Below, in pieces: positions 32,635-41,291 of a stretch of 64,000 bases of DNA. Numbering within the stretch: position 1 is the stretch's first letter; each line of letters starts with the position of its first letter. The translations under genes and the position numbers were made by a program. The stretch spans positions 1,798,001 through 1,862,000 of the forward strand of contig NZ_CP016177.1 in the NCBI RefSeq assembly GCF_001677275.1, read 5' to 3'. Origin of the DNA: Vibrio breoganii (GTDB taxonomy: Bacteria; Pseudomonadota; Gammaproteobacteria; Enterobacterales; Vibrionaceae). The notes below the pieces were generated by a model. The model had not been told where the DNA came from. It saw nothing but the letters and a program-made list of their open reading frames with translations, and ran no database searches.

Positions 32635-33042
32635 TTACTCAGCAGGCTCGGGAAGACGGCTCAACCACAGCAGTAATACTGCCATTATGGCCACCAACAG
32701 CAGTCTCACCCAGTTAATTGGCGCTAGAGCAATAGATAAAGCGAAACTAAACAAAATCAGCCAGTACGCTTTGCGCTTAACCGAGCGCTTTACGCCACGA
32801 GTATCGCGCCAGTCTTCGATAATAGGACCAAAAGTTGGGTGAGAGAGTAGCTTTTGATTGAGGCGCGGAGAGCTCCTCATGAAACAGGCACTAGCTAGCA
32901 GCACAAAAGGAGTGGTCGGTAACAGCGGCAACACAACGCCAATTATCCCTAACACAAGGCACACTACCCCTAGGGAGATTAACATCCATCTTTTTATTGG
33001 GTTTTTGGGGGTAGCCACTACTGTAAAGCCTTGTCCATGCAT
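32635..33042 (-). CDS. ybaN: DUF454 inner-membrane protein YbaN
   Basis: A 135-residue membrane protein with hydrophobic segments at about 19-53 and 92-127. The DUF454 core is ISLGVVCLVLGIIGVVLPLL followed by PTTPFVLLA and ACFMRSSPRL, then HPTFGPIIEDWRDTRGV. Function is unknown. The first ATG is used, with only a weak ribosome-binding site. It is located upstream of apt as in E. coli (ybaN-apt-dnaX), separated here by 282 bp with no other gene. Confidence 0.85.
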   Translation of the reverse strand: MHGQGFTVVATPKNPIKRWMLISLGVVCLVLGIIGVVLPLLPTTPFVLLASACFMRSSPRLNQKLLSHPTFGPIIEDWRDTRGVKRSVKRKAYWLILFSFALSIALAPINWVRLLLVAIMAVLLLWLSRLPEPAE

Positions 33043-33101
33043 AAGTCTACAAAGAGAATATCTGAACTAGGCAAAAAAAAGAAGTGAAGCTAGGTTTACG
33101 A

Positions 33102-34163
33102 CTAATTCGCTTTGCTTGCGATGACAATTTGACAGTTAGCGTTCGCTAGACCAGACAGCTTCAGGCTATTTTTTCCCGTTGTGGCAAGGGGGAACTGTTC
33201 CTGATGCAACACCTTATCGTCACCCAAGCTCTGTTGAGTTGCGAGTGCATGATTTGCATTCGAAGTGCTCCAAGCGCCCTCTATACCTGCGCTGATCACC
33301 TTAAATTCACGGTTTGAAAAATCAGCAAGACCGACTATCGCATTGATGGGTTCACCGCAATCAGCATAGCGAATGGCTTTTTCAAGATTGTTCACTAAAT
33401 CTTGGATATGGAATACCTGTGATTCTTGGCTACGGATATAATCATTGAACAAAGCTCGAACCAATAGGGTTGTTGACACCCCAAACTGCTCGGCCGAGTC
33501 AGAATCAAGAACGTAAAATAGAAACTGCCCATTCATGCTCCATGCGTAGTCATAGACGATGGGCATGGATTCAGAACTTTGTAGTACCCGAAAGTGGCAG
33601 TTCCACACGCCTTGGCTTGTTTTCTGCTCAGGAACTAAAGCCTGCAACAAGTCACGGGATATATCAGGATGATTATCTAGGTACTCTAGGTGCCAATGCA
33701 ATTCCTGGTCTTCTGGCAGTTCACCTTGAGGATTTAACTGAAACCATTGGCTGGTAAAGTCTCTTGCGCCCAATGCAGAGTCTTTCGCGTCTTCAAGGGT
33801 ACTCTCTACCGTCGATAGAAGATGAGTAGGATTGACGATAGGTTTAGTAACGAAGTCTTTTATGCCGAATTTCAAAGCCTTTGCCACCACCGACATCTTT
33901 TCAGTACCGGAAATAACAATCAGGGGCAAAGAGGGATATTGATGACTGGCTTCTTCCACAAACTCCATACCATTTAACAACGGCATCTCAATATCGCAAA
34001 TCACCAAGTCGGGTACATGTTTCGCAAGATGCTGTAATCCCTCGAGACCATTATCCGCTTCAAAGACGCGATAGTTTTGGGTCTCAAGTAGTGAACGTAC
34101 TAAATTTCGAAATACGGCATCATCATCCAATATAAGAACGTCTGCTGCATATTTTTGACTCAT
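33102..34163 (-). CDS. rssB: RssB-like response regulator
   Basis: The 353-residue protein has an N-terminal receiver domain (acidic pocket DDD near 13-15, phosphoacceptor D57 in VICDIEMPLLNG, K in FVTKP) and a C-terminal domain resembling a degenerate PP2C-like module. By recall, segments such as LDNHPDISRDLLQAL, NCHFRVLQ and TLLVRALFNDYI line up with E. coli RssB, the adaptor that delivers sigma-S to ClpXP. The frame opens 11 codons earlier at a GTG, but GGAG lies 6 nt before the ATG at 34163. It is divergent from aphB. The RssB identity is likely but not proven by sequence alone. Confidence 0.7.
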   Translation of the reverse strand: MSQKYAADVLILDDDAVFRNLVRSLLETQNYRVFEADNGLEGLQHLAKHVPDLVICDIEMPLLNGMEFVEEASHQYPSLPLIVISGTEKMSVVAKALKFGIKDFVTKPIVNPTHLLSTVESTLEDAKDSALGARDFTSQWFQLNPQGELPEDQELHWHLEYLDNHPDISRDLLQALVPEQKTSQGVWNCHFRVLQSSESMPIVYDYAWSMNGQFLFYVLDSDSAEQFGVSTTLLVRALFNDYIRSQESQVFHIQDLVNNLEKAIRYADCGEPINAIVGLADFSNREFKVISAGIEGAWSTSNANHALATQQSLGDDKVLHQEQFPLATTGKNSLKLSGLANANCQIVIASKAN

Positions 34164-34384
34164 CGGCAGCTCCACTAAGGTACTCTCTTGGTGCACTTTA
34201 TACTCTTTAAGTCTACTTCAATTGCTATAACATTAGATGTCCGTTTAAATAATCACAAAGATAAATGACTTATTTTGACGACAAATTGTAAAAACTGTTT
34301 GATAATAAACACTAAATCACCTGACCCAATAGGGTTGTTACCCCCCTTTGAAAGTGAGCGCATATCTAGATCATGAAAGATACT

Positions 34385-35260
34385 ATGAAACTTGATGACC
34401 TCAATCTGTTCCGACAAGTCGTGGAGCATGGAAGCTATACAGCCACCTCTCGAGCTACTCGCATACCCGTTGCGACCATTACTCGAAGAATACAAGCGTT
34501 AGAAGACGCCATTGATTTAAGGCTGCTGAATAGACACGCTCGCAAATTAACACTAACAGAAGCCGGCCAACGCTTTTATGAGCAATGTGGCCCTCTACTA
34601 AAGCAAATATCAAGTGCTGCCGTAGAACTGGGTGAAGAGTGTCGCGGTGCGGCAGGTCGCTTAAGAGTTTCCTCTCCTGCTAACCTGACTAAACGTATGT
34701 TGATGCCGTTGTTGGAAGGCTTCATGGATACCTACCCTGATATCCAGATTGACCTTAGCATGACCAACCGCGCTGATGAACTTGACCCTACAGAGTGGGA
34801 CATGATTTTTCGTGTGGGTCCTCAACGAGATTCAAACCTCATCGCTCGTAAGCTTACCGAAGTTAAAGACATCTTAGTTGCTAGCCCTGAGTATCTGAAA
34901 AACAGTTCAGCGTCATTGCAGCATGCAGAAGACCTTACCGATCATGCCCTACTAAAAGGCTTACCCCTTACCCACTGGTCATTGCTCAATACTCACGGTG
35001 AAACCGTAGTGAACAAAGCGAAAGGTCGACTAGAAGCAACTGACCTTAATGTAGTGAGACATGCCTGCTCTGCGGGTGTCGGGATTGCTTTGATTCCCAA
35101 CGTAATGGTGAATCATCACATCGAAAGTGGTGGCTTAGTGCAAGTATTACCAGAATGGGCAGCAAACCCACGTGATATCTTTATGCTATATAACCATAAA
35201 GACCATATCCCAGAGAAAACACGACTGCTGATCGACTACATCAGAGATTACTTTAACTAA
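34385..35260 (+). CDS. aphB: LysR-type regulator AphB
   Basis: In V. cholerae AphB activates tcpPH with AphA and responds to low oxygen and acid pH. The N-terminus MKLDDLNLFRQVVEHGSYT and the stretches PVATITRRIQALED, RLLNRHARKLTLTEAG and LYNHKDHIPEKTRLLIDY match my recollection of AphB closely, and the ATG at 34385 gives its 291-residue length. An earlier in-frame ATG at 34373 would add 4 residues; neither has a strong ribosome site. AphB is also widespread in non-cholera vibrios, so it does not imply virulence genes here. Confidence 0.85.
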   Translation: MKLDDLNLFRQVVEHGSYTATSRATRIPVATITRRIQALEDAIDLRLLNRHARKLTLTEAGQRFYEQCGPLLKQISSAAVELGEECRGAAGRLRVSSPANLTKRMLMPLLEGFMDTYPDIQIDLSMTNRADELDPTEWDMIFRVGPQRDSNLIARKLTEVKDILVASPEYLKNSSASLQHAEDLTDHALLKGLPLTHWSLLNTHGETVVNKAKGRLEATDLNVVRHACSAGVGIALIPNVMVNHHIESGGLVQVLPEWAANPRDIFMLYNHKDHIPEKTRLLIDYIRDYFN

Positions 35261-35287
35261 ACCAGTGTTGGTTGATATTCAAAGTAC

Positions 35288-35320
35288 AAAAAAAGGCCCA
35301 GCATGATGCTGAGCCTTTTT
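35288..35320. terminator. Bidirectional terminator, aphB / purF
   Basis: AAAAAGGCCCAGC and GCTGAGCCTTTTT form a stem with one C-A mismatch. There is an A-run on the left and a T-run on the right. Confidence 0.85.
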
Positions 35321-35338
35321 ATTTGAACTGAAGAAGCA

Positions 35339-36856
35339 TTACGCGCCTTCGTTATACATCTCTAGGTTTGCTAAGTCTTGAGCAATGTTTTGCTCAGTTT
35401 TTGCATCGTCAGAGCGCAATGAATCAAGAAAGTCTAAGTACTCTTGGTCCACATCACCTGTCACGTATTGGCCACTGAATACAGAGGTCTCAAACGTCTT
35501 TATATCAGGGTTGCCCTCGCCTACTGCAGCAACAAGGTCTTCTATTGATTGGAACATCAGTCCATCAGCGCCGATAAGCTTAGAAATCTCATCCACTTCA
35601 CGACCGTGAGCAATCAACTCATTAGCACTTGGCATATCGATGCCGTACACATTCGGGAAGCGTACTTCTGGCGCCGCTGAAACGATGTAAACCTTGTTTG
35701 CACCTGAATCACGAGCCATCTCGATGATCTGCTCGGATGTTGTACCACGAACGATAGAGTCATCAACTAACAGTACATTCTTGCCTTTGAATTCAGAGCG
35801 AATTGCGTTCAGCTTACGACGTACTGATTTCTTACGTTGCTGCTGACCTGGCATAATGAAGGTACGACCTACATAGCGGTTTTTAACGAAACCTTGACGG
35901 TATGGCTTGCCAATAATCTGAGCAATCTGCAGTGCGATATCACAAGAGGTTTCAGGGATTGGGATAACCACATCGATATCCAAATCATCCCATTCGCGCT
36001 TGATTTTCTCACCTAGCTTATTACCCATTTCAACGCGAGCACTGTATACAGATACCTTGTCGATGAATGAGTCAGGGCGAGCAAAATAAACGAACTCAAA
36101 GATACATGGGTTCAATTGTGGATTCTCTGCACATTGCTTAGTGTACAGTTGTCCATCAAAAGTAATGTATACCGCTTCACCTGGTGCTACATCACGCATG
36201 AAATCAAAACCTACAGCATCGAGTGCTACAGACTCAGATGCCACCATGTATTCTGTGCCACCTTCAACTTCACGTTTACCAAGGCATAAAGGACGAATGC
36301 CATTTGGATCGCGAAATGCAACCATGCCATGACCAATGATCATTGCTGTTACTGCATAGGCGCCACGAATAGTCTGATGTACACGCTCAACCGCATCAAA
36401 CACGTCTTTCTCAGTAATGTTGAATGTCTTGGTCATATCAATGTTATGAGCCAGTACATTTAGCAGAACTTCAGAATCAGACGTTGTATTTACATGACGA
36501 CGATCTTGTTCGAAAAGCTTCTGACGAACTTCAGCAGCGTTTGTTAGGTTGCCGTTATGAGCTAACGTGAGACCAAAAGGAGAGTTCACGTAAAAAGGCT
36601 GTGCTTCAGACGCACTTGAACTACCTGCAGTAGGGTAACGAACGTGTCCGATACCTACCGAGCCTTGTAAGCGTTGCATGTGTTTGGCTTCAAACACATC
36701 CTTAACTAGACCGTTTGCCTTACGCAGACGAAAACGATTGCTATCTATGGTAATAATACCCGCAGCATCTTGTCCACGATGTTGCAAAACCGTAAGCGCA
36801 TCATAAATCGATTGGTTAACAGGAGTTGTGCCTACAATTCCAACAATACCACACAT
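35339..36856 (-). CDS. purF: Amidophosphoribosyltransferase
   Basis: The first committed step of purine synthesis: glutamine plus PRPP to phosphoribosylamine. MCGIVGIVG exposes the catalytic Cys after Met removal (Ntn glutaminase), and the PRPP-binding loop is [15 protein letters not shown]. 505 residues, full length. It is 31 bp downstream of cvpA; the pair shares a PurR operator at 37428-37443. Confidence 0.97.
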   Translation of the reverse strand: MCGIVGIVGTTPVNQSIYDALTVLQHRGQDAAGIITIDSNRFRLRKANGLVKDVFEAKHMQRLQGSVGIGHVRYPTAGSSSASEAQPFYVNSPFGLTLAHNGNLTNAAEVRQKLFEQDRRHVNTTSDSEVLLNVLAHNIDMTKTFNITEKDVFDAVERVHQTIRGAYAVTAMIIGHGMVAFRDPNGIRPLCLGKREVEGGTEYMVASESVALDAVGFDFMRDVAPGEAVYITFDGQLYTKQCAENPQLNPCIFEFVYFARPDSFIDKVSVYSARVEMGNKLGEKIKREWDDLDIDVVIPIPETSCDIALQIAQIIGKPYRQGFVKNRYVGRTFIMPGQQQRKKSVRRKLNAIRSEFKGKNVLLVDDSIVRGTTSEQIIEMARDSGANKVYIVSAAPEVRFPNVYGIDMPSANELIAHGREVDEISKLIGADGLMFQSIEDLVAAVGEGNPDIKTFETSVFSGQYVTGDVDQEYLDFLDSLRSDDAKTEQNIAQDLANLEMYNEGA

Positions 36857-36887
36857 GTCTAAACCCTCAGTATTGGCCAGTTTAGCT

Positions 36888-37379
36888 TTATATCACGCCG
36901 GATAAAAAGCTAGACGTTTCTTTAAGATGTTCGAAAAACGGTGCGATCAGACGACTGAACTCTGGAATCAATTGCGATTGCTTCCACCAGTCGGAATTCG
37001 ACAAACTGGTGAAGGCATCCATAAAAAACAGTACTGCAGCAACGATTAATACGCCGCGCAAAGTACCAAACACGACCCCAAGCACGCGATCTGTCCCGGA
37101 CAGACCTGTCTTTTGGACCAACTGGCCTATGGTGTAGTTAATGACTGCACCAACGACTAGCGTTGCCACAAACAGAGCGCCAACTGCAGCTCCATTTCGG
37201 ACCATGTCATCTTGGATGTTTGTAAAGTACACCGCTAATCTAGTGTAGTACTGGCTGGCAATAAAAAAGGCGCCAAACCAAATCACTAACGAGAGCGCTT
37301 CCTTAACAAAACCTCGTACCAAACTGATCAGCGCAGAGATGCCGATCACACCTAAAATAGTAAAATCTATCCAATTCAT
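36888..37379 (-). CDS. cvpA: CvpA family membrane protein
   Basis: A 163-residue inner-membrane protein with four predicted helices (about 4-20, 28-44, 64-86, 100-122), needed in E. coli for colicin V export and envelope integrity. The start [20 protein letters not shown] is typical. It is the first gene of the cvpA-purF operon, and its 63-bp upstream gap contains the PurR operator. Confidence 0.93.
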   Translation of the reverse strand: MNWIDFTILGVIGISALISLVRGFVKEALSLVIWFGAFFIASQYYTRLAVYFTNIQDDMVRNGAAVGALFVATLVVGAVINYTIGQLVQKTGLSGTDRVLGVVFGTLRGVLIVAAVLFFMDAFTSLSNSDWWKQSQLIPEFSRLIAPFFEHLKETSSFLSGVI

Positions 37380-37427
37380 GAGCTTTACTTCCTCATGCTG
37401 GCGCGCATTCTAACAGAAAAATGCGCG

Positions 37428-37443
37428 ACGCAAACGTTTTCTT
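37428..37443 (-). promoter_or_regulatory. PurR operator of cvpA-purF
   Basis: ACGCAAACGTTTTCTT on the plus strand fits the PurR consensus (GCAAACGTTTTC core) and, as far as I recall, equals the E. coli cvpA-purF operator. It lies 49-64 nt upstream of the cvpA start, and its edge touches the dedD stop codon. Confidence 0.85.
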
Positions 37444-38033
37444 TATGGTTTTAGTGGCTTAAATGTCTGAATCTGGCCAGAAGCGCCAGTGATCTTTTTC
37501 AATTCAGGCAGTTGCGATTCTAACTTGGAACGTGATACATCAGGACCGACTATCACACGGTAAAACTCATTCGCTTTTACAACGCTCGCTCGGTAACCAC
37601 GGGTGCGGAGATCTTTTGCCAAGGTTTCCGCATTCTCGGAATTTCTTAAAGAAACGAGCTGGATTATCCAACCACTGTCTTGATAATTGTTACGCTCTTC
37701 AACCTTACGCTCTTTTACCTCAACTACTTCAGGTTTAGGCTTCACTTCTGGTTTGGGCTCAGCTTTTGGCTTGGTTTCTGCCACTTTTACCGGCTCAGAG
37801 CTTTCATGAATGATCTCTTCGACTGGCTCAGGTGGTAGTGATACATCCTCTTCGACAGGATCGAGGATCTCGAAGGACTCTACTTCTGATTCAAGCTGAG
37901 GCTTGATTGGAATGGCAACAAACTCTTCCTTGTAGTGAAGCTTCTCACCATCTAACACGTCAGGGAGTACGATAACCCCCACGGCAACGAGTACTATGGT
38001 ACCGACTAAGCGACTTTGAAATTTACTCGCCAT
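37443..38033 (-). CDS. dedD: SPOR-domain division protein DedD
   Basis: A bitopic inner-membrane protein that binds denuded septal peptidoglycan. 196 residues: short cytoplasmic start, membrane helix at about 8-24, a low-complexity Pro/Glu/Lys/Val linker (about 60-112, with KPEVKPKPEVVEVKE-like repeats) and a C-terminal SPOR domain from about 118 (GWIIQLVSLRNSENAETLAK). It overlaps the end of folC by 11 bp, which indicates translational coupling. Confidence 0.9.
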   Translation of the reverse strand: MASKFQSRLVGTIVLVAVGVIVLPDVLDGEKLHYKEEFVAIPIKPQLESEVESFEILDPVEEDVSLPPEPVEEIIHESSEPVKVAETKPKAEPKPEVKPKPEVVEVKERKVEERNNYQDSGWIIQLVSLRNSENAETLAKDLRTRGYRASVVKANEFYRVIVGPDVSRSKLESQLPELKKITGASGQIQTFKPLKP

Positions 38034-39297
38034 TGTTTCTCCTTGTTTGCCAGTGTTCCAACACGGCCCCTACGGTAAAAAATGATCCCAATACGACGAC
38101 AATGTCCTCTTTACCTGCATCACTCATAGCTTGCTCAAACGCTTCCACAGGGTTTTCAAATCCTACGGTGCCCTTATCCAGATATTGACACAGCTCATCG
38201 GCTGACGCCGCTCTAGGGCCTTCTAGCGAAGCAGGATACCAATGCTGCGTGCAGCTTGAGAGCGCTTCGATTGTGGCTGCCACATCTTTATCATGAAGCA
38301 TTCCAACAACCGCTCTTATTTTTTGCTGTGGATAGCGCTGTTGCAATTGAGCAACCAAGTATTCGGCAGAGTGAGGGTTATGAGCAACATCTAAGATGAC
38401 GGTTGGCTGTTGCGATAAATACTGCATTCTTCCCGCAAGCTTGGCATTCTTTAGGCCGTTAACAATATTCACATCAGTAAGGTCTAAATCAGACACGCCC
38501 AACGCCATCAAAGCGGTAGCCGCATTGGCTAGCGGAAGATTCGGTTTTGGTAAATCGGAAACATCAAAGCTGCCAGACTGCCAATGCCACAATTCGCCGT
38601 CTTCTTTATACGAATATTGATATTCAACCTGATAAAGCGTCGCACCGATATCATCGGCATGAGCGGCTACTGTCATCGGTGCATTAGGCTGACCACAGAT
38701 CGCCGGCTTGCCCGCTCTGAAGATGCCCGCTTTTTCAAAGCCAATGACATTGATGTCGTCACCAAGCCAGTCAACATGGTCCACCGCTAGGCTAGTAATG
38801 ATACTGACGTCGTGATCGACGATATTGGTTGCATCTAGACGACCGCCAAGGCCCACCTCAAGAAGCACTACATCGACTTTTTGCTGCTGGAATAAGTGCA
38901 AAGCAGCAAGCGTCGCGTATTCAAAAAAGCTGAGGCTGATGTCGCCTCTTAATCTTTCGATAACATCAAAAGCAGCAACGTGAAACTCGTCCGCAAGCTC
39001 TGCACCATTAATTCGAACGCGCTCGTTGTAACGAATAAGGTGCGGAGAGCTATATACGCCAACGCTATATCCAGCGTCGAGCAATATGGCTTCCATAATG
39101 GCACACGTTGAGCCCTTGCCATTGGTTCCGGCAACGGTAATCACTTTGGGAGCAGGCTTAGTCAGGCTAGGCGTCGCTTTCTGGGCTACTTGAGATACAC
39201 GGTCAAGACCTAGGTCTATCGCACTGGTATGAATGGACTGTAAATAATCAAGCCACACCGTTAGGGATGATGTGGCTTGTGGGATATGTGAACTCAT
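38023..39297 (-). CDS. folC: Folylpolyglutamate / dihydrofolate synthase
   Basis: This bifunctional ligase makes dihydrofolate from dihydropteroate and adds glutamates to folates. 424 residues with the Mur-ligase type P-loop TVAGTNGKGST near 56-66, the DHVDWLG motif and the late DVAHNPHSAEYL. The order accD-folC-dedD-cvpA-purF on one strand is the classic gammaproteobacterial cluster. Confidence 0.95.
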   Translation of the reverse strand: MSSHIPQATSSLTVWLDYLQSIHTSAIDLGLDRVSQVAQKATPSLTKPAPKVITVAGTNGKGSTCAIMEAILLDAGYSVGVYSSPHLIRYNERVRINGAELADEFHVAAFDVIERLRGDISLSFFEYATLAALHLFQQQKVDVVLLEVGLGGRLDATNIVDHDVSIITSLAVDHVDWLGDDINVIGFEKAGIFRAGKPAICGQPNAPMTVAAHADDIGATLYQVEYQYSYKEDGELWHWQSGSFDVSDLPKPNLPLANAATALMALGVSDLDLTDVNIVNGLKNAKLAGRMQYLSQQPTVILDVAHNPHSAEYLVAQLQQRYPQQKIRAVVGMLHDKDVAATIEALSSCTQHWYPASLEGPRAASADELCQYLDKGTVGFENPVEAFEQAMSDAGKEDIVVVLGSFFTVGAVLEHWQTRRNNGE

Positions 39298-39340
39298 CTA
39301 TCTATATAACGCTAATTACTGGCAGATAATGAGTACTGTA

Positions 39341-40264
39341 CTATTTTTCTGGCGCTACGGGTACTTCGTATTCAGCCTCTTTTGGGCCTTCGTTAACAGA
39401 AACCACTAAAGGTGATGAATGGTTTGTCAACTTGGCCAATAAGCCACCCACTCTTTGACGCATTTCACGGCGATCAACGATCATGTCAATGCCACCATGC
39501 TCAAGTAGGAACTCACTGGTTTGGAAGCCTTCAGGTAGGTCTTCACGAACCGTTTGTTCGATAACACGACGTCCTGCAAAACCGATAACCGCGCGAGGTT
39601 CACCAATATTGATATCGCCTAGCATTGCGAAGCTTGCTGATACGCCACCCATAGTTGGGTCAGTCATAACAGAAATGAACGGTAAACCTTTCTTTGAAAG
39701 TCGTTCAAGTGCTGCACTGGTTTTTGCCATCTGCATCAGAGACATTAGCGCCTCTTGCATGCGAGCGCCGCCACTTGCAGAGAAACAGACTAAACCACAG
39801 TTGTTTTCAATTGCAGCGTCTACTGCGCGAACAAAGCGTGCACCCACAACCGAGCCCATAGAGCCGCCCATGAATTTAAACTCCATCGCACACGCTACAA
39901 CAGGTATACCGTGTATAGCACCCTTCATTGCGATCAATGCGTCTTTCTCACCACTGCTCTTTTGGTAAGTAGTGATACGATCTTTATAGCGCTTAGTATC
40001 TTTAAACTTCAGCTTATCCTGAGGCTCTAGCTCTGCACCTAGCTCTTCACGGCCATCTGCATCTAGAAAACTGTCTAAACGGTTACGTGCAGAGATGCGC
40101 ATGTGATGATCACACTTAGGGCAAACCTCTAAGTTACGCTGTAGCTCTGCTTGATATAAAACTTGTTCACAAGAGGTACATTTCGTCCATACACCTTCAG
40201 GAACATTCGCCTTGCGAGACGTTGAAATACTGCTTTTGTTGAAAATCTTCTCAAGCCAACTCAT
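39341..40264 (-). CDS. accD: Acetyl-CoA carboxylase carboxyltransferase beta subunit
   Basis: With AccA it transfers the carboxyl group from biotin to acetyl-CoA, giving malonyl-CoA. 307 residues. An N-terminal C4 zinc finger has C29, C32, C48 and C51, followed by the crotonase-like fold with [11 protein letters not shown] and [10 protein letters not shown]. In E. coli the zinc domain can bind its own mRNA. The 168-bp leader region here contains a 9-bp hairpin at 40285-40305. Confidence 0.96.
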   Translation of the reverse strand: MSWLEKIFNKSSISTSRKANVPEGVWTKCTSCEQVLYQAELQRNLEVCPKCDHHMRISARNRLDSFLDADGREELGAELEPQDKLKFKDTKRYKDRITTYQKSSGEKDALIAMKGAIHGIPVVACAMEFKFMGGSMGSVVGARFVRAVDAAIENNCGLVCFSASGGARMQEALMSLMQMAKTSAALERLSKKGLPFISVMTDPTMGGVSASFAMLGDINIGEPRAVIGFAGRRVIEQTVREDLPEGFQTSEFLLEHGGIDMIVDRREMRQRVGGLLAKLTNHSSPLVVSVNEGPKEAEYEVPVAPEK

Positions 40265-40284
40265 GAAAGACCTTTTTCATTAAG

Positions 40285-40305
40285 CTCTCGCCGCAACGGC
40301 AAGAG
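40285..40305 (-). other. Hairpin in the accD leader
   Basis: On the minus strand CTCTTGCCG and CGGCGAGAG pair over a TTG loop (9 bp, one G-U), about 20 nt before the accD start. No T-run follows, so it is not a terminator. Confidence 0.5.
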
Positions 40306-40432
40306 GTTGATAATTTGCAAGGATTAAACCATAGATCCACTCTAGTGTAGATAAAAAACTGGTTGTACCTATCCCTTACTACTTAATTATTACCGCAAAA
40401 TGACGTCTAATTGACGCTATATTTGCGTTTCA

Positions 40433-41224
40433 TCACAATTCTTCGGGTAAAAACAGCGGCCCCATAGGCAATTCAGGAATAGCGAATTCCTCTGGGTAGT
40501 CCACTTTTACCAAATATAATCCGTGGGCTTTCGCCGTTGCTCCTGCTAGGGAGCGATTTTTCTGCGCTAGTAACCACTCAATCCATTCAATCGGTTGCTC
40601 ATTGCGGCCTACCACCAGCAAGCTACCGACGATGTTTCGCACCATGTGATGGACAAAGGCATTCGCCTTGATATCGACAACGACATAGTGGTTATGGCGA
40701 GTCACGTTAATGTGCATCATGTTACGAAACGGACTGTGCGACTGACAATGCGCCGCCCTAAATGAGGTAAAGTCATTCTCTCCTAACAAGAACTGGGCAG
40801 CTTGATGCATTTTTTCTACATCAAGGTCGCCATGATAATGGCTCACCCCTTTTGCTAGGATTGCAGGGCGCAAAGCATGATTATAAATAACGTAGCGATA
40901 GCGCCTTGCTGTGGCACTGAATCGTGCGTGAAAGTCTTCAGAAACCTCTGTAGCCCAACGTACCGCAATATCACCGGGCATATTCGCGTTCACGCCCATT
41001 TGCCAAGCCAGCATCTTGCGAGAGGCAGTAGTATCAAAATGCACGACTTGTCCGGTGCCATGGACACCAGCGTCTGTGCGACCTGCGCATTGAACCTCTA
41101 CTGGGTGATTCGCCACTATGGAGAGTGCTTTCTCTAAACGCTCTTGAACAGAATCGAACTCATTCTGTCTTTGCCAACCATAATATTTTGCACCATCGTA
41201 TTCGATGCCTAGGGCGATTCTCAT
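40433..41224 (-). CDS. truA: tRNA pseudouridine synthase TruA
   Basis: Forms pseudouridine at positions 38-40 of many tRNAs. 263 residues, with catalytic D51 in [15 protein letters not shown] and a conserved RYRYVIYNH motif. It is 67 bp downstream of the hubP gene on the same strand and 168 bp upstream of accD, an order typical of vibrios and pseudomonads (fimV/hubP-truA). Confidence 0.96.
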   Translation of the reverse strand: MRIALGIEYDGAKYYGWQRQNEFDSVQERLEKALSIVANHPVEVQCAGRTDAGVHGTGQVVHFDTTASRKMLAWQMGVNANMPGDIAVRWATEVSEDFHARFSATARRYRYVIYNHALRPAILAKGVSHYHGDLDVEKMHQAAQFLLGENDFTSFRAAHCQSHSPFRNMMHINVTRHNHYVVVDIKANAFVHHMVRNIVGSLLVVGRNEQPIEWIEWLLAQKNRSLAGATAKAHGLYLVKVDYPEEFAIPELPMGPLFLPEEL

Positions 41225-41291
41225 CAGTCACAATCCAGTTGAAATTTGGGGCGGGCAGTATAAACGATGCACGTTAACCTCACAAATTTCA

